Positions 28,313 through 36,732 of a stretch of DNA of 64,000 bases are shown here, piece by piece. Source of the stretch: an uncultured Aquimarina sp. (GTDB lineage: Bacteria; Bacteroidota; Bacteroidia; Flavobacteriales; Flavobacteriaceae); NCBI GenBank assembly GCA_947498935.1, contig CANMMM010000002.1:1-64000 (forward strand). The letters are read 5' to 3'. The notes below the pieces were generated by a model that worked only from the letters and a program-made list of their open reading frames with translations, was not told where the DNA came from and did not search any database. Positions within the stretch are counted from its first letter, which is position 1, and the number at the start of each line of letters is the position of its first letter. The translations under genes and the position numbers were made by a program.

Positions 28313-28377
28313 GTTTTAATAAGAATTCGATAAAAAACAGTGAGGAAAAACCGTAAAACCAGCGCTTTAACACATCA

Positions 28378-28424
28378 AAACCAATTATTTAACAAGAATT
28401 AATTTTTTGTTAAATAATTGGTTT
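28378..28424 (-). terminator. Terminator after glutamine synthetase III
   Basis: Two perfect 18-nt arms (AAACCAATTATTTAACAA and its complement) lie 28 bp after the stop codon of the type III glutamine synthetase on the minus strand. The stem is long and AT-rich, and TTTT follows on that strand. Confidence 0.7.
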
Positions 28425-28451
28425 CTTATAGAAAAGTAAGGGAATTCTCAC

Positions 28452-30638
28452 CTACCTAGTAAACAAAAGTTCTCTGTATTTGGTTAATGGCCATAACTCA
28501 TCATCTACTAATAGCTCTAATGCATCACAACTACTACGAATTGCATCAAAAAAAGGTTTTACCTCATAGCAGTAATTGATAGCCTTTTTTTCTAAATCTA
28601 CCAATTTATTCACTTTGCTCCTAGCAGCAATCATTTCGCTGACTTTAGCGTTAATTGTTCCTATATGTAATGAGATTGCCTCTATAATCTCCAGTTGTTC
28701 TTTGGCGTATTGCTTAAAAGAAGTATCATATAACTTTTTAAGTCCCGATACATTGTGAATCAACATATTTTGATACTTAATAGCTGTAGGAATCACATGA
28801 TTTCTTGCGATATCTCCTAATACTCTACTTTCTATCTGTATCCGTTTTACATACTCTTCAACTTCTATTTCATATCTAGCTAGCATTTCAACTTCGTTCA
28901 TCACCTGCATTTCACTAAATAAATCTAATGTCTTTTTAGTAATTTTCACTTTTAATGCTTCTGGTGTTGTCCGATTATTACTCAATTTTCTTTTGGCTGC
29001 TGCTTTCGGCCAAGCAGGATCGTAGCCATTTCCTTCGAACAAGATATTTTTAGATTCTTTTATATATTCTCTAAGCACATTAAATACAGCTTCGTCTTTC
29101 TTTAGTTTCTTTTTATCGATTAAAACATCTACTGCTATTTTAAACTCTTTCAATTGTTTGGCTACAATTGTATTTAGAATCGTCATTGGATTGGCACAAT
29201 TAGCCTTAGCACCTACTGCTCTGAATTCGAATTTATTTCCTGTAAAGGCAAAAGGAGAAGTTCTATTTCGATCTGTATTATCTAATAATATTTCTGGGAT
29301 CTTACCCACTACATTTAATTTAAGATCTGTTTTCTCTTGTGGAGAGAGTTTTCCATCTGTTACTCCTTCTAACTCTTTGAGTACAGCGGTTAATTGTTCC
29401 CCTATAAATACCGACATAATTGCCGGAGGTGCTTCATTAGCTCCTAATCGATGATCATTACTGGCAGAGGCTATACCTGCACGCATGAGTTCTTCGTATT
29501 CATTAATAGCCTTGATCGTAGTAATAAAAAAGGTTAAAAACTGTAGATTACTCATAGGCGTTTTTCCTGGTCTTAGCAAGTTTACTCCTTTATCTGTTCT
29601 CAATGACCAATTATTGTGTTTTCCTGATCCATTGACACCTGCAAATGGTTTTTCGTGCAATAACACCTTAAAATGATGACGGTGTGCCACTTTATCCATT
29701 ACATCCATTACTAGCGAATTATGATCTACCGCTAAGTTGGTTTCTTCGTGTATAGGTGCTAATTCAAATTGATTCGGAGCCACCTCATTATGTCTAGTTT
29801 TTACAGGTATACCTAATAGCATGCATTCTTTTTCTAGGTCTTGCATGTATGCCAATGCTCTAGATGGAATACTCCCAAAATAATGATCATCTAATTGCTG
29901 CCCTTTGGCTGGCGAATGCCCTAGCAGTGTTCTACCTGTCATGACTAGATCGGGTCTAGATCGCATTAAAGCGCTATCTATCAAGAAATATTCTTGCTCC
30001 CAACCTAAGGATGCATTTACTTTTTTTACATTTTTATCAAAATACTTAGCGACCGCAGTCGCTGCTTCATCTACAGCATACAAGGCTCTTAGCAGTGGTG
30101 TTTTATAATCCAATGCTTCGCCTGTATAGGCCACAAATACAGTAGGTATACACAGTGTAGGCCCGTATATAAATGCTGGTGAAGTAGGATCCCAAGCTGT
30201 ATATCCACGCGCTTCGAATGTATTTCTGATGCCGCCATGCGGAAAAGCAGAAGCATCAGGTTCTTGCTGTACTAATTGTCCTCCGCCAAACTTTTCTATA
30301 GCATACCCATTATCCATCAACTCAAAAAAGGCATCGTGTTTCTCGGCTGTTGCTCCCGTAAGTGGCTGAAACCAATGCGTATAATGTGTTACTCCTTTAG
30401 ACAATGCCCAATCTCTCATAGCAGCAGCTATTTGATCTGCCATGCTTCTATTGATCTTTGTCCCTTGTTCTATTGCATCGACAACACTCTGATATGAATC
30501 CCTAGTTAGATATTGGATCATTGTATTTTTGTTAAATACATTATTTCCAAAAAGTTCTGAGCGACGTTCTGTTTCGTTAACCTTTGGATAACTTCTTTTT
30601 AACGTTTCTTTCAAGGCATGAAATCTAAGGGTAGGCAT
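28452..30638 (-). CDS. glnN: Glutamine synthetase type III
   Basis: This enzyme assimilates ammonia by making glutamine from glutamate with ATP. At 728 residues it is the long GSIII type, a double-ring dodecamer found in Bacteroidota and cyanobacteria. Family marks include the N-terminal LRFHALKETL and FGNNVFNK, and GWEQEYFLID with metal-binding Glu. Others are KTRHNEVAPNQFELAPI, FAGVNGSGKHNNWSLRT with ATP/glutamate contacts, and GANEAPPAIMSVFIG. It is divergent from a type II enzyme at 30864, a pairing I recall as common in flavobacteria. A TATATTTG box lies 20 bp upstream of the start. Confidence 0.96.
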   Translation of the reverse strand: MPTLRFHALKETLKRSYPKVNETERRSELFGNNVFNKNTMIQYLTRDSYQSVVDAIEQGTKINRSMADQIAAAMRDWALSKGVTHYTHWFQPLTGATAEKHDAFFELMDNGYAIEKFGGGQLVQQEPDASAFPHGGIRNTFEARGYTAWDPTSPAFIYGPTLCIPTVFVAYTGEALDYKTPLLRALYAVDEAATAVAKYFDKNVKKVNASLGWEQEYFLIDSALMRSRPDLVMTGRTLLGHSPAKGQQLDDHYFGSIPSRALAYMQDLEKECMLLGIPVKTRHNEVAPNQFELAPIHEETNLAVDHNSLVMDVMDKVAHRHHFKVLLHEKPFAGVNGSGKHNNWSLRTDKGVNLLRPGKTPMSNLQFLTFFITTIKAINEYEELMRAGIASASNDHRLGANEAPPAIMSVFIGEQLTAVLKELEGVTDGKLSPQEKTDLKLNVVGKIPEILLDNTDRNRTSPFAFTGNKFEFRAVGAKANCANPMTILNTIVAKQLKEFKIAVDVLIDKKKLKKDEAVFNVLREYIKESKNILFEGNGYDPAWPKAAAKRKLSNNRTTPEALKVKITKKTLDLFSEMQVMNEVEMLARYEIEVEEYVKRIQIESRVLGDIARNHVIPTAIKYQNMLIHNVSGLKKLYDTSFKQYAKEQLEIIEAISLHIGTINAKVSEMIAARSKVNKLVDLEKKAINYCYEVKPFFDAIRSSCDALELLVDDELWPLTKYRELLFTR

Positions 30639-30657
30639 AATAAATGGTATTTTAGTA

Positions 30658-30665
30658 CAAATATA
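30658..30665 (-). promoter_or_regulatory. -7 promoter box for glnN
   Basis: On the minus strand TATATTTG fits TAnnTTTG and lies 20 bp before the ATG at 30638, so the leader is very short. Confidence 0.5.
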
Positions 30666-30800
30666 ATATTAGGAGTAAGTTTTTATTATTAATATTGGAG
30701 AAATAGCGTAGAAAATTAAAAAATTTTAAAAATACCCTTCAAAAAAGTAGGTAGTTCATAAAAATTAACGAGTACTATGGATTTTAACCCCCTATTTTTT

Positions 30801-30829
30801 TTGGTTATTATAAAATAAAATTATTTTTG
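30801..30829 (+). promoter_or_regulatory. Promoter of glutamine synthetase II gene
   Basis: TTG (30801-30803) and TATTTTTG (30822-30829) are 18 bp apart, an excellent match to the Bacteroidota promoter. The ATG at 30864 is 34 bp downstream. Confidence 0.65.
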
Positions 30830-30863
30830 GTACCTTTAAGAGTTTAAATATAAAGTGTTAATT

Positions 30864-31892
30864 ATGAGTAAAGCTAAATTAGAATATATTTGGTTGGATG
30901 GTTACAAGCCAACTGCTAATTTAAGAAGTAAAACAAAAGTAGAAGAAAACTTTAGCGGTAAACTAGAAGACTGTCCAATGTGGTCATTCGATGGAAGTTC
31001 TACCAAGCAAGCTGAAGGTGGTTCATCTGACTGTTTATTAAAGCCAGTAGCTATATATCCAGATCCAGTAAGAAAGAATGGATATTTAGTAATGACTGAG
31101 GTTCTTAATGCAGATGGAACTCCACACGAGTCAAATGCAAGAGCCACTATTGATGATAACGATAATGATTTCTGGTTTGGTTTTGAGCAAGAATACTTTA
31201 TCATGGACAAGAACACTCAGTTACCATTAGGTTTCCCTGTAGGTGGTTATCCTGGTCCACAAGGAATGTACTACTGCTCTGTAGGTGGAAAAAACACACA
31301 CGGTAGAGATTTCGTAGAGGAGCACGCTGATCTATGTATCGAAGCTGGTCTTAACTTCGAAGGTATCAATCAAGAGGTAGCTAGTGGACAGTGGGAATTC
31401 CAATTATTCGCTAAAGGAGCTAAGAAAGCAGGAGATGAAATCTGGGTAGCACGTTACTTACTAGACCGTCTTACTGAAAAATACGGATTCTACATTGATT
31501 ACCACCCAAAGCCAATCAAAGGTGACTGGAATGGATCTGGTATGCACGCTAACTTCTCTAATGAAGTATTAAGAACATGTGGTTCTAAAGAAGTATATGA
31601 AACTATTTGTGAGGCTTTCAGACCTGTAACTAAAGAACACATCGAAGTATATGGTGAGTTTAACGACCAAAGACTTACTGGTCTTCACGAAACTCAGTCT
31701 ATCAATGAATTCTCTTTCGGAGTATCTGATAGAGGAGCTTCTATAAGAATTCCAATTATTACTGTAGAAAAAGGATGGAAAGGTTGGTTAGAAGATCGTC
31801 GTCCTGCATCAAACGGTGATCCATATAAAATTGCTGCTAGAATTGTTAAAACTGTAAAAACCGCAGATATATCAGCTCTATTAGCAAAGTAA
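30864..31892 (+). CDS. Glutamine synthetase type II (eukaryote-like, beta-grasp)
   Basis: This makes glutamine from glutamate, ammonia and ATP in the cytoplasm. The 342-residue sequence belongs to the short GSII class: LEYIWLDGYKPTANLRSKTK, MWSFDGSSTKQAEGGSSD, FGFEQEYFIMD (metal-binding Glu), GPQGMYYCSVG and GDWNGSGMHANFSN. The GLHETQSINEFSFGVSDRGASIRIP stretch carries the ATP and glutamate contacts. The ATG at 30864 gives the standard MSKAKLEYIWLDG start; an in-frame GTG nine bases earlier is unlikely. No regulatory PII or nitrogen-sensor gene is nearby. Confidence 0.96.
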   Translation: MSKAKLEYIWLDGYKPTANLRSKTKVEENFSGKLEDCPMWSFDGSSTKQAEGGSSDCLLKPVAIYPDPVRKNGYLVMTEVLNADGTPHESNARATIDDNDNDFWFGFEQEYFIMDKNTQLPLGFPVGGYPGPQGMYYCSVGGKNTHGRDFVEEHADLCIEAGLNFEGINQEVASGQWEFQLFAKGAKKAGDEIWVARYLLDRLTEKYGFYIDYHPKPIKGDWNGSGMHANFSNEVLRTCGSKEVYETICEAFRPVTKEHIEVYGEFNDQRLTGLHETQSINEFSFGVSDRGASIRIPIITVEKGWKGWLEDRRPASNGDPYKIAARIVKTVKTADISALLAK

Positions 31893-31920
31893 TAACAAAT
31901 CACTTTTGTTAAACGCAAGA

Positions 31921-31958
31921 AAAAGCACCTTCTATACTAATAGAGGGTGCTTTTTTTA
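31921..31958 (+). terminator. Intrinsic terminator after glutamine synthetase II
   Basis: AGCACCTTCTAT pairs with ATAGAGGGTGCT (12 bp, one G-T pair, 4-nt loop) and is followed by TTTTTTT. It lies 29 bp after the stop codon. Confidence 0.85.
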
Positions 31959-32134
31959 TCTCTATCTCTTCTTAAGTAACACCTCACAATCTTTCTCCAA
32001 CACAACCCTATATACCATAACCACTCATCAGCAAACACCTAACTATCTATTAAAAAAGTAGTTTCCTTTCTCTTCTTTCTTCTCCTTGTTTGAAATAACA
32101 TCTCATTTCTCTCTTATTTTTACGACCAAATAAA
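31959..32134. other. Non-coding spacer
   Basis: About 175 bp of T/C-rich sequence lie between the glutamine synthetase terminator and the fold-back element. I see no feature in it. Confidence 0.4.
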
Positions 32135-32289
32135 TGAACTCATCTTTACTTTTTCTTTTCCCTAAAAAATGACCGAAATTCACCTGTATTTTGTTACTTT
32201 TTTTATCCGTAGCGCTGCTATGAATTTCAAAAAAGTGCCTTATCCAGTCTAATTTCTTACCATTTTCGGTTAAAAACAAGATAAGTTCA
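32135..32289. repeat. Fold-back element related to family 1 but with other ends
   Basis: This 155-bp imperfect palindrome has ends TGAACTCATCTT and AAGATAAGTTCA. Its centre, CCGTAGCGCTGCTATG, is the same as in the family 1 repeats, but the arms differ (GACCGAAATT ... ATTTTCGGTT). The size and centre suggest a sister family. It lies just upstream of the first HYR lipoprotein promoter. Confidence 0.6.
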
Positions 32290-32300
32290 ATGAAAAAACA

Positions 32301-32341
32301 CCCCTTTTTCAGGGATTTCAATTCTCCTAAATTCAGGGGAA
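32301..32341 (+). promoter_or_regulatory. Double CAGGGG operator-like site, copy 1
   Basis: TTTTTCAGGGATTT and ATTCAGGGGAAAT lie 24 bp apart as direct repeats, and the first also forms a partial dyad with the CCCCT before it. The same pair with the same 24-bp spacing and the same 28-bp distance to the -7 box occurs before the paralogous gene at 33846. Confidence 0.6.
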
Positions 32342-32361
32342 ATTCTATCAATTATAGCTTC

Positions 32362-32369
32362 TAAATTTG
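32362..32369 (+). promoter_or_regulatory. -7 promoter box, first HYR lipoprotein
   Basis: TAAATTTG matches TAnnTTTG and is 39 bp before the ATG at 32409. The identical box stands at the same place before the paralogue. Confidence 0.6.
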
Positions 32370-32408
32370 TCATCATTATTTTTCATCAATATTAAAAACT
32401 TAAACAGT

Positions 32409-33389
32409 ATGAAAACTACTTTTTTACAATGGGGTCTTATAGTGGCTACCGTTTTATTTTTTACTTCTTGTCATAAAGATGATGCACAAGAAGAAGGTTT
32501 AGAAGAACTTATGACTGAACAAGCAGCTTCTGAGAACACTAGTAAATTTTTTTCTCCACCAAGCACACCAGGTGCTTCTTGGCACAGCGTTCCTTCTTCC
32601 GATGAACGAACAGGTTTTATAAGACCTCCTGCATCTTCGTTTGTCAAAGAGCGAAATCATGACGGGGATGTGATACGCTCTTTTTCTATCGTACGAGAAA
32701 CCAGAGACTGGTTATTCTTAAAAGAAACTACAACAAGTACCCCTTTACAAATGCGCCTCCCTATTGGAATCCAAGGACACATCGGTTATGCACAACGCCT
32801 TAATACTAGCACTAACCAATACCAAAACTGGTTACGCTATCGTTATAACTCGTTTGGGTGCAGAGGAAATGCAGATAAAACAGCTCCTGCAGTCATCTGC
32901 AAAAAGACAAGTATCACCTTACCTGCTGGTTCTAGATTGCCAAATCTAGCAACCCCTACTTATGTAATCGCAAATGATAATTGCCAAGGAAACACCGTAA
33001 CGATTATACAATCACCTGCCAGCGGTACAATCGTAAAAAGAGGAACGCAAACCATCGTATTTTCTGCTAAAGATAATAGTGGTAACACCGGATTTTGTAG
33101 CATGAAAGTAATTGGAAACACTCCTTGTAACACCCCGCCTACCATCAACTGTGGTATCATCGGAGCAAAGACACAGATACTTGGTAGTCGCTTACTAGAC
33201 TACAGAGATTCTTTTAACGTCTCGGATAGTTGTACAAGTGTTACCAAAACACAATCTCCTGCACCTGGAAGTATCGTAACAAAAGGCGCAATAACCATCA
33301 CGATCACAGCTACTGATCAGAATGGAAATTCTAGCAACTGCGAATTTTCTGTAATCGCCATAGTACCTTGGTATGCTAATCTTCCTTAA
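32409..33389 (+). CDS. HYR-domain lipoprotein, paralogue 1
   Basis: This 326-residue predicted lipoprotein has lipobox FFTSC (Cys at about 21) and an acidic linker. A conserved region of unknown type at about 60-150 contains GASWHSVPSSDE, LRMRLPIG-like QMRLPIGIQGHIGYAQR and YQNWLRYRYNSF. Two HYR-like Ig-fold modules follow at about 160-240 and 245-320, with TAPAVICKKTSITLPAG, GTQTIVFSAKDNSGNTGFCSMKV and TITITATDQNGNSSNCEFSV. HYR modules usually mediate cell-surface adhesion. The ATG at 32409 has the lipoprotein signal directly after it; an in-frame upstream start is not used. The next gene is its close paralogue. Confidence 0.8.
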   Translation: MKTTFLQWGLIVATVLFFTSCHKDDAQEEGLEELMTEQAASENTSKFFSPPSTPGASWHSVPSSDERTGFIRPPASSFVKERNHDGDVIRSFSIVRETRDWLFLKETTTSTPLQMRLPIGIQGHIGYAQRLNTSTNQYQNWLRYRYNSFGCRGNADKTAPAVICKKTSITLPAGSRLPNLATPTYVIANDNCQGNTVTIIQSPASGTIVKRGTQTIVFSAKDNSGNTGFCSMKVIGNTPCNTPPTINCGIIGAKTQILGSRLLDYRDSFNVSDSCTSVTKTQSPAPGSIVTKGAITITITATDQNGNSSNCEFSVIAIVPWYANLP

Positions 33390-33440
33390 TACTTTATATA
33401 AGGTATTCTTATTATGATACAAAACTTTAACTAAGTACAT

Positions 33441-33526
33441 GAAGTGGTTTGCATTTTTTTTATTTCAGTGAAAACTAAGGATAATGATCGTTTTTATGGC
33501 AAATTGCTAAAAGTGTACATCACTTC
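33441..33526 (-). repeat. Family 1 repeat, internally deleted copy E
   Basis: Both ends are intact: GAAGTGGTTTGCATTTTTTT on the left and AAAAGTGTACATCACTTC on the right, with the inner stretches ATTTCAGTGAAAAC and GATCGTTTTTATGGCAAATTGCT. The central ~75 bp including GTAGCGCTGC are gone. The inner sequences are in the opposite order to copies A and C, so it is inserted in the minus orientation. It lies between the two HYR lipoprotein genes. Confidence 0.75.
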
Positions 33527-33535
33527 TATATACAG

Positions 33536-33572
33536 AAGAGGCTGTCTGAAAAATATTTTAGACAGCCTCTTT
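33536..33572 (+). terminator. Terminator after HYR lipoprotein 1
   Basis: AAGAGGCTGTCT pairs perfectly with AGACAGCCTCTT (12 bp) and TTTATTTT follows. It lies 147 bp after the stop codon, beyond repeat copy E. Confidence 0.75.
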
Positions 33573-33738
33573 TATTTTAATTATTTTAAATATTCTTTCC
33601 TAAACTGTCTTTTTTTGATTTCCATGCTAGAACCACAAATACCAAGCAGCTTCATAAACATTCAACTTCTTTCTTCTGATTTAAAAAAGCTTACACTTTT
33701 CACACTTATTCCCCTATAAAATTAAAGGGAAAAAACAA

Positions 33739-33781
33739 CCCTGTTTTCAGGGGTTATATTTTACCAAATTTCAGGGGAAAT
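33739..33781 (+). promoter_or_regulatory. Double CAGGGG operator-like site, copy 2
   Basis: The first site is the dyad CCCTGTTTTCAGGGG; the second, TTTCAGGGGAAATTTC, is 24 bp downstream. The spacing to each other and to the -7 box equals that of copy 1, although the sequence between has diverged. Confidence 0.6.
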
Positions 33782-33799
33782 TTCAATAAACATAGCCTC

Positions 33800-33807
33800 T
33801 AAATTTG
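33800..33807 (+). promoter_or_regulatory. -7 promoter box, second HYR lipoprotein
   Basis: TAAATTTG lies 38 bp before the ATG at 33846, as in the paralogue at 32409. Confidence 0.6.
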
Positions 33808-33845
33808 CCACCATTATTTTAATCAACATTAAAAACTTAAACAGC

Positions 33846-35162
33846 ATGAAAACTAATTTTTTACAATGGGGCTTTATAGTAGCCACTCTTTTATTTTTCT
33901 CTTCTTGTCATAAAGATGATGCACCAGAAGAAGCGTTAGAAGAAACATTAACAACACAAGCAACTCCAGAAGATACTACTGAAAATACCAGTAAAATCTT
34001 TTCTTCGCCAGGTGCTTCTTGGCACAGTGTTCCTTCTTCCGATGAAACAACAGGCTTCGTAAGACCTCCCGCATCTTCTACCGTAAAAGAACGAGATCAT
34101 GACGGGGATGTAGTACGCTCTTTTTCTATCGAAAGAGAAACTAGCGATTGGTTATTTATAAAAGAAGCTACAGGAAATACTCCTTTACGAATGCGCCTTC
34201 CCATCGGAAACCAAGGACATATTGGTTATGCACAACGTTTTAACACCAGTACTAACCAATACCAAAACTGGTTACGCTATCGTTATAATTCTTTTCGTTG
34301 CAGAGGCAATGCAGACAAAACAGCTCCTTCAGTCATCTGCAAAACTACAAGTATCACTTTGCCTGCTGGCACTAGTCTACCAAATCTAGTAATTCCTACT
34401 TATGTAACCGCAATTGATGATTGCCAAGGAGATACTGTAACGATTACACAATCACCAGCTAGCGGCACAATCATAAAAGAAGGGACTCAGACCATCGTAT
34501 TTTCTGCCAAAGACAAAAGTGGCAACACTGGATTTTGTAGCATCAAAGTCGTTGGAGACAAACCTTGTAACACCCCTCCTACTATTAACTGCGGTATTAC
34601 AGGCAGAAAACTACTTATAGCAGGAAATCGTTTACCTGACTATAGAAGCTCTTTTAACGTATCAAATAATTGTACAAGTGTTACTAAAACACAATCTCCA
34701 AACCCTAGAAAACGTGTTAGGATAGGCGAACAAACCATCACAATTACAGCAACAGATGAAAATGGAAATTCTAGCAACTGTCAATTTATTGTTCTTGGAA
34801 AAAAATGCGGTACTAAAAAACCTTCTATACAAACCTTTGACAAATTCTGTTTCTTGTCTAGACATGCTGTCGAAGCTACCAACACTTCAGCAGACAAATA
34901 CCAATGGAAAGTCACTGGAAATGCACAAATAGGACAATTTTCTAATGGTCGCCTCGGACTAATAAACAGTGGTACTATTTACACCACTTCCAAAAAAGTA
35001 ATCGATATTTATACAGGAAATGGAAAATTCAACCATAATTTCACTCAACGTATACTACCAGAAGGAAATCGTGTAACAATTTGGGTACGTGCCAGAAAAG
35101 GAAATTGTGACTGGTCGGACTGGAAAATTGTAAATAAAAGTACCGTTAGAGTTTGTATTTAA
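33846..35162 (+). CDS. HYR-domain lipoprotein, paralogue 2
   Basis: This 438-residue lipoprotein is collinear with the gene at 32409 over about 320 residues: same lipobox region (FFSSC), same GASWHSVPSSDE block, and the same two HYR-like modules. It then extends about 115 residues with a further domain (KKPSIQTFDKFCFLSRHAVE ... RARKGNCDWSDWK) that paralogue 1 lacks. Paralogue 1 instead ends in a short unrelated tail (IVPWYANLP). A tandem duplication that included the promoter explains the pair, and loss of the last domain from copy 1 is the simplest history. The function is unknown, probably cell-surface. Confidence 0.8.
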   Translation: MKTNFLQWGFIVATLLFFSSCHKDDAPEEALEETLTTQATPEDTTENTSKIFSSPGASWHSVPSSDETTGFVRPPASSTVKERDHDGDVVRSFSIERETSDWLFIKEATGNTPLRMRLPIGNQGHIGYAQRFNTSTNQYQNWLRYRYNSFRCRGNADKTAPSVICKTTSITLPAGTSLPNLVIPTYVTAIDDCQGDTVTITQSPASGTIIKEGTQTIVFSAKDKSGNTGFCSIKVVGDKPCNTPPTINCGITGRKLLIAGNRLPDYRSSFNVSNNCTSVTKTQSPNPRKRVRIGEQTITITATDENGNSSNCQFIVLGKKCGTKKPSIQTFDKFCFLSRHAVEATNTSADKYQWKVTGNAQIGQFSNGRLGLINSGTIYTTSKKVIDIYTGNGKFNHNFTQRILPEGNRVTIWVRARKGNCDWSDWKIVNKSTVRVCI

Positions 35163-35186
35163 CACAAAAATAAGACATTATAAAAA

Positions 35187-35216
35187 AACCCTTTCTAAGC
35201 AATTTTAGAAAGGGTT
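35187..35216 (-). terminator. Terminator between convergent genes
   Basis: AACCCTTTCTAA pairs perfectly with TTAGAAAGGGTT around a 6-nt loop. On the minus strand it is followed by TTTTTT, so it mainly serves the antiporter gene; it can also slow transcription from the HYR gene. Confidence 0.8.
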
Positions 35217-35247
35217 CTACAATGTATATATTTTACTTCACAAATTA

Positions 35248-36198
35248 TTACAGAAACACCAGTGCTACAAACACACAATAGGCTGCAAAGATAAGGAAGC
35301 CTTTCCCTCTTCCTAATGTCATTTTCTTAGGCACTAATGCTAAGGGCAGTAAGATCATTGCAAAACCTAACATCCAAAACACATCGATATCCATCAGCCG
35401 TGTATCTACCACCTTAATAGGTTGTATCAATGAAGTAACCCCCAATACAGAAGCTATATTAAAAATATTAGACCCTATTAAATTACCAAGAGAAATCGCT
35501 TTCTCTTTTTTTAAAGCTGCAATCACAGACGCTGCCAATTCAGGAACGCTCGTTCCTACCGCTACCATCGTCAATCCTATTACCGCCTCACTCACTCCCA
35601 TGGTAGTCGCTATATCCTTAGCCCCAGTTACTAACAGCTCAGACCCAAAATAAAGTGCTACACCTCCTATTACCAGCCATATTATCATTTTAAAATTAGA
35701 TACTTTTTCCAGCGCATCATCTACCTCCTCTACAGCAGTATCAGTAGCCTTTCTCGCCCTTCTGATCAAGAGTACCAAATACACCAATAGTGATCCTAAT
35801 AACACCAAACCTTCTACCCTACTCAACACACCATCATTAATCAAAAAAACATACAACACAAAAGACAATAGTACCATCACTGGCCAATTAAACTTATAAA
35901 AATCCTTATCAATTACTAACGGACCTATTAATGCTGTAATCCCTAATACCAAACCAATATTCGCGATATTAGAACCAATCACATTACTTAGCGATAAATC
36001 CGCAGACCCTCCTAATGCAGCTTGTAAACTCACCAAAAGCTCAGGTGCCGAAGTAGCAAACGAAACCACTGTGAGCCCAATCACCATCTTAGACAATTGC
36101 AAACGAAAAGACAAAGCAACCGAAGAACGCACTAAATACTCTCCCCCAACTACCAATAATACAAAACCTATAACTACAAAAAGAATACTCTGAATCAT
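35248..36198 (-). CDS. Calcium/sodium antiporter (YrbG-type, CaCA family)
   Basis: This inner-membrane cation exchanger has 316 residues and about ten hydrophobic segments arranged as an inverted repeat. Both alpha-repeat motifs are visible. The first is GLTVVSFATSAPELLVSL ... LSNVIGSNIANIGLVLG at about 42-86. The second is GLTMVAVGTSVPELAASV ... SLGNLIGSNIFNIASVLG at about 205-250. The paired Glu in APEL and VPEL are the expected ion-binding residues. A charged loop near 145-170 separates the halves. It is a single gene with its own terminator. Confidence 0.94.
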   Translation of the reverse strand: MIQSILFVVIGFVLLVVGGEYLVRSSVALSFRLQLSKMVIGLTVVSFATSAPELLVSLQAALGGSADLSLSNVIGSNIANIGLVLGITALIGPLVIDKDFYKFNWPVMVLLSFVLYVFLINDGVLSRVEGLVLLGSLLVYLVLLIRRARKATDTAVEEVDDALEKVSNFKMIIWLVIGGVALYFGSELLVTGAKDIATTMGVSEAVIGLTMVAVGTSVPELAASVIAALKKEKAISLGNLIGSNIFNIASVLGVTSLIQPIKVVDTRLMDIDVFWMLGFAMILLPLALVPKKMTLGRGKGFLIFAAYCVFVALVFL

Positions 36199-36283
36199 CT
36201 CTCTCTAAAATTTAATTGCGAATATAGGATAAGTATGCATCTTCTCATTTATGTTACATTAATTTTTTGAAAAACAACAAATC

Positions 36284-36339
36284 AACTATTTCTTTAGTTA
36301 TACAACTACATAAATAGTTGTATAACTAAAGAAATAGTT
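36284..36339 (+). promoter_or_regulatory. Long perfect palindrome, probable BlaI-type operator
   Basis: Two perfect 25-nt arms (left arm 36284-36308, right arm 36315-36339) are separated by CATAAA. The inner part, ACAACTA/TAGTTGT, resembles the short dyads bound by BlaI/MecI repressors. It ends immediately before a CATATTTG -7-like box (36341-36348), so a bound repressor would block the promoter of the repressor gene at 36367. In RNA it would also form a very strong stem. Confidence 0.7.
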
Positions 36340-36366
36340 TCATATTTGAAATCTAAAACATTTGAT

Positions 36367-36723
36367 ATGGAAAAATTAACCAACAAAGAAGAAGAAATCA
36401 TGCAAGTCTTATGGAGACTAAAAAAAGCATTTGCAAAAGAAGTACAAGCCGAATTACACAACTCCGCACACTATAATACGGTATCAACCATCATCCGCAA
36501 ACTAGAAGAAAAAGGATACATCGCCCACGAAGCGTTTGGAAAAACGCACCAATACTATCCTATCATTAGCAAAGATGAATATAAGAGTCGTTTTATCAGC
36601 AAAGCGATGAGCAATTATTTTAATAACTCCTATAAGAATATGGTTTCTTTCTTTGCCAAAGAAGAGAAAATCAGCGCTGAAGAATTAAGAGAAATCTTAG
36701 ACATTATCGAACAAAAAAAATAA
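36367..36723 (+). CDS. BlaI/MecI/CopY-family transcriptional repressor
   Basis: This 118-residue winged-helix repressor has the family pattern: LTNKEEEIMQVLWRLKKAFAKEV, HYNTVSTIIRKLEEKGYIAHE (recognition helix region), FGKTHQYYPIISKDEYKSR and a C-terminal dimerisation segment. Such repressors are cut by a partner M56 membrane protease when a signal is received. The ATG at 36367 gives the normal short N-terminus; an in-frame TTG upstream lies in the promoter. The gene is 10 bp before its M56 partner and probably binds the palindrome at 36284 to control itself. Confidence 0.92.
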   Translation: MEKLTNKEEEIMQVLWRLKKAFAKEVQAELHNSAHYNTVSTIIRKLEEKGYIAHEAFGKTHQYYPIISKDEYKSRFISKAMSNYFNNSYKNMVSFFAKEEKISAEELREILDIIEQKK

Positions 36724-36732
36724 TCCTTTCTC

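Noticed and set aside
33536..33572. GAGGCTGTCT hairpin as insertion-sequence ends
   Set aside because: The arms face each other with only 13 bp between them and a T-run follows, so a terminator is the simpler reading. No transposase is near.
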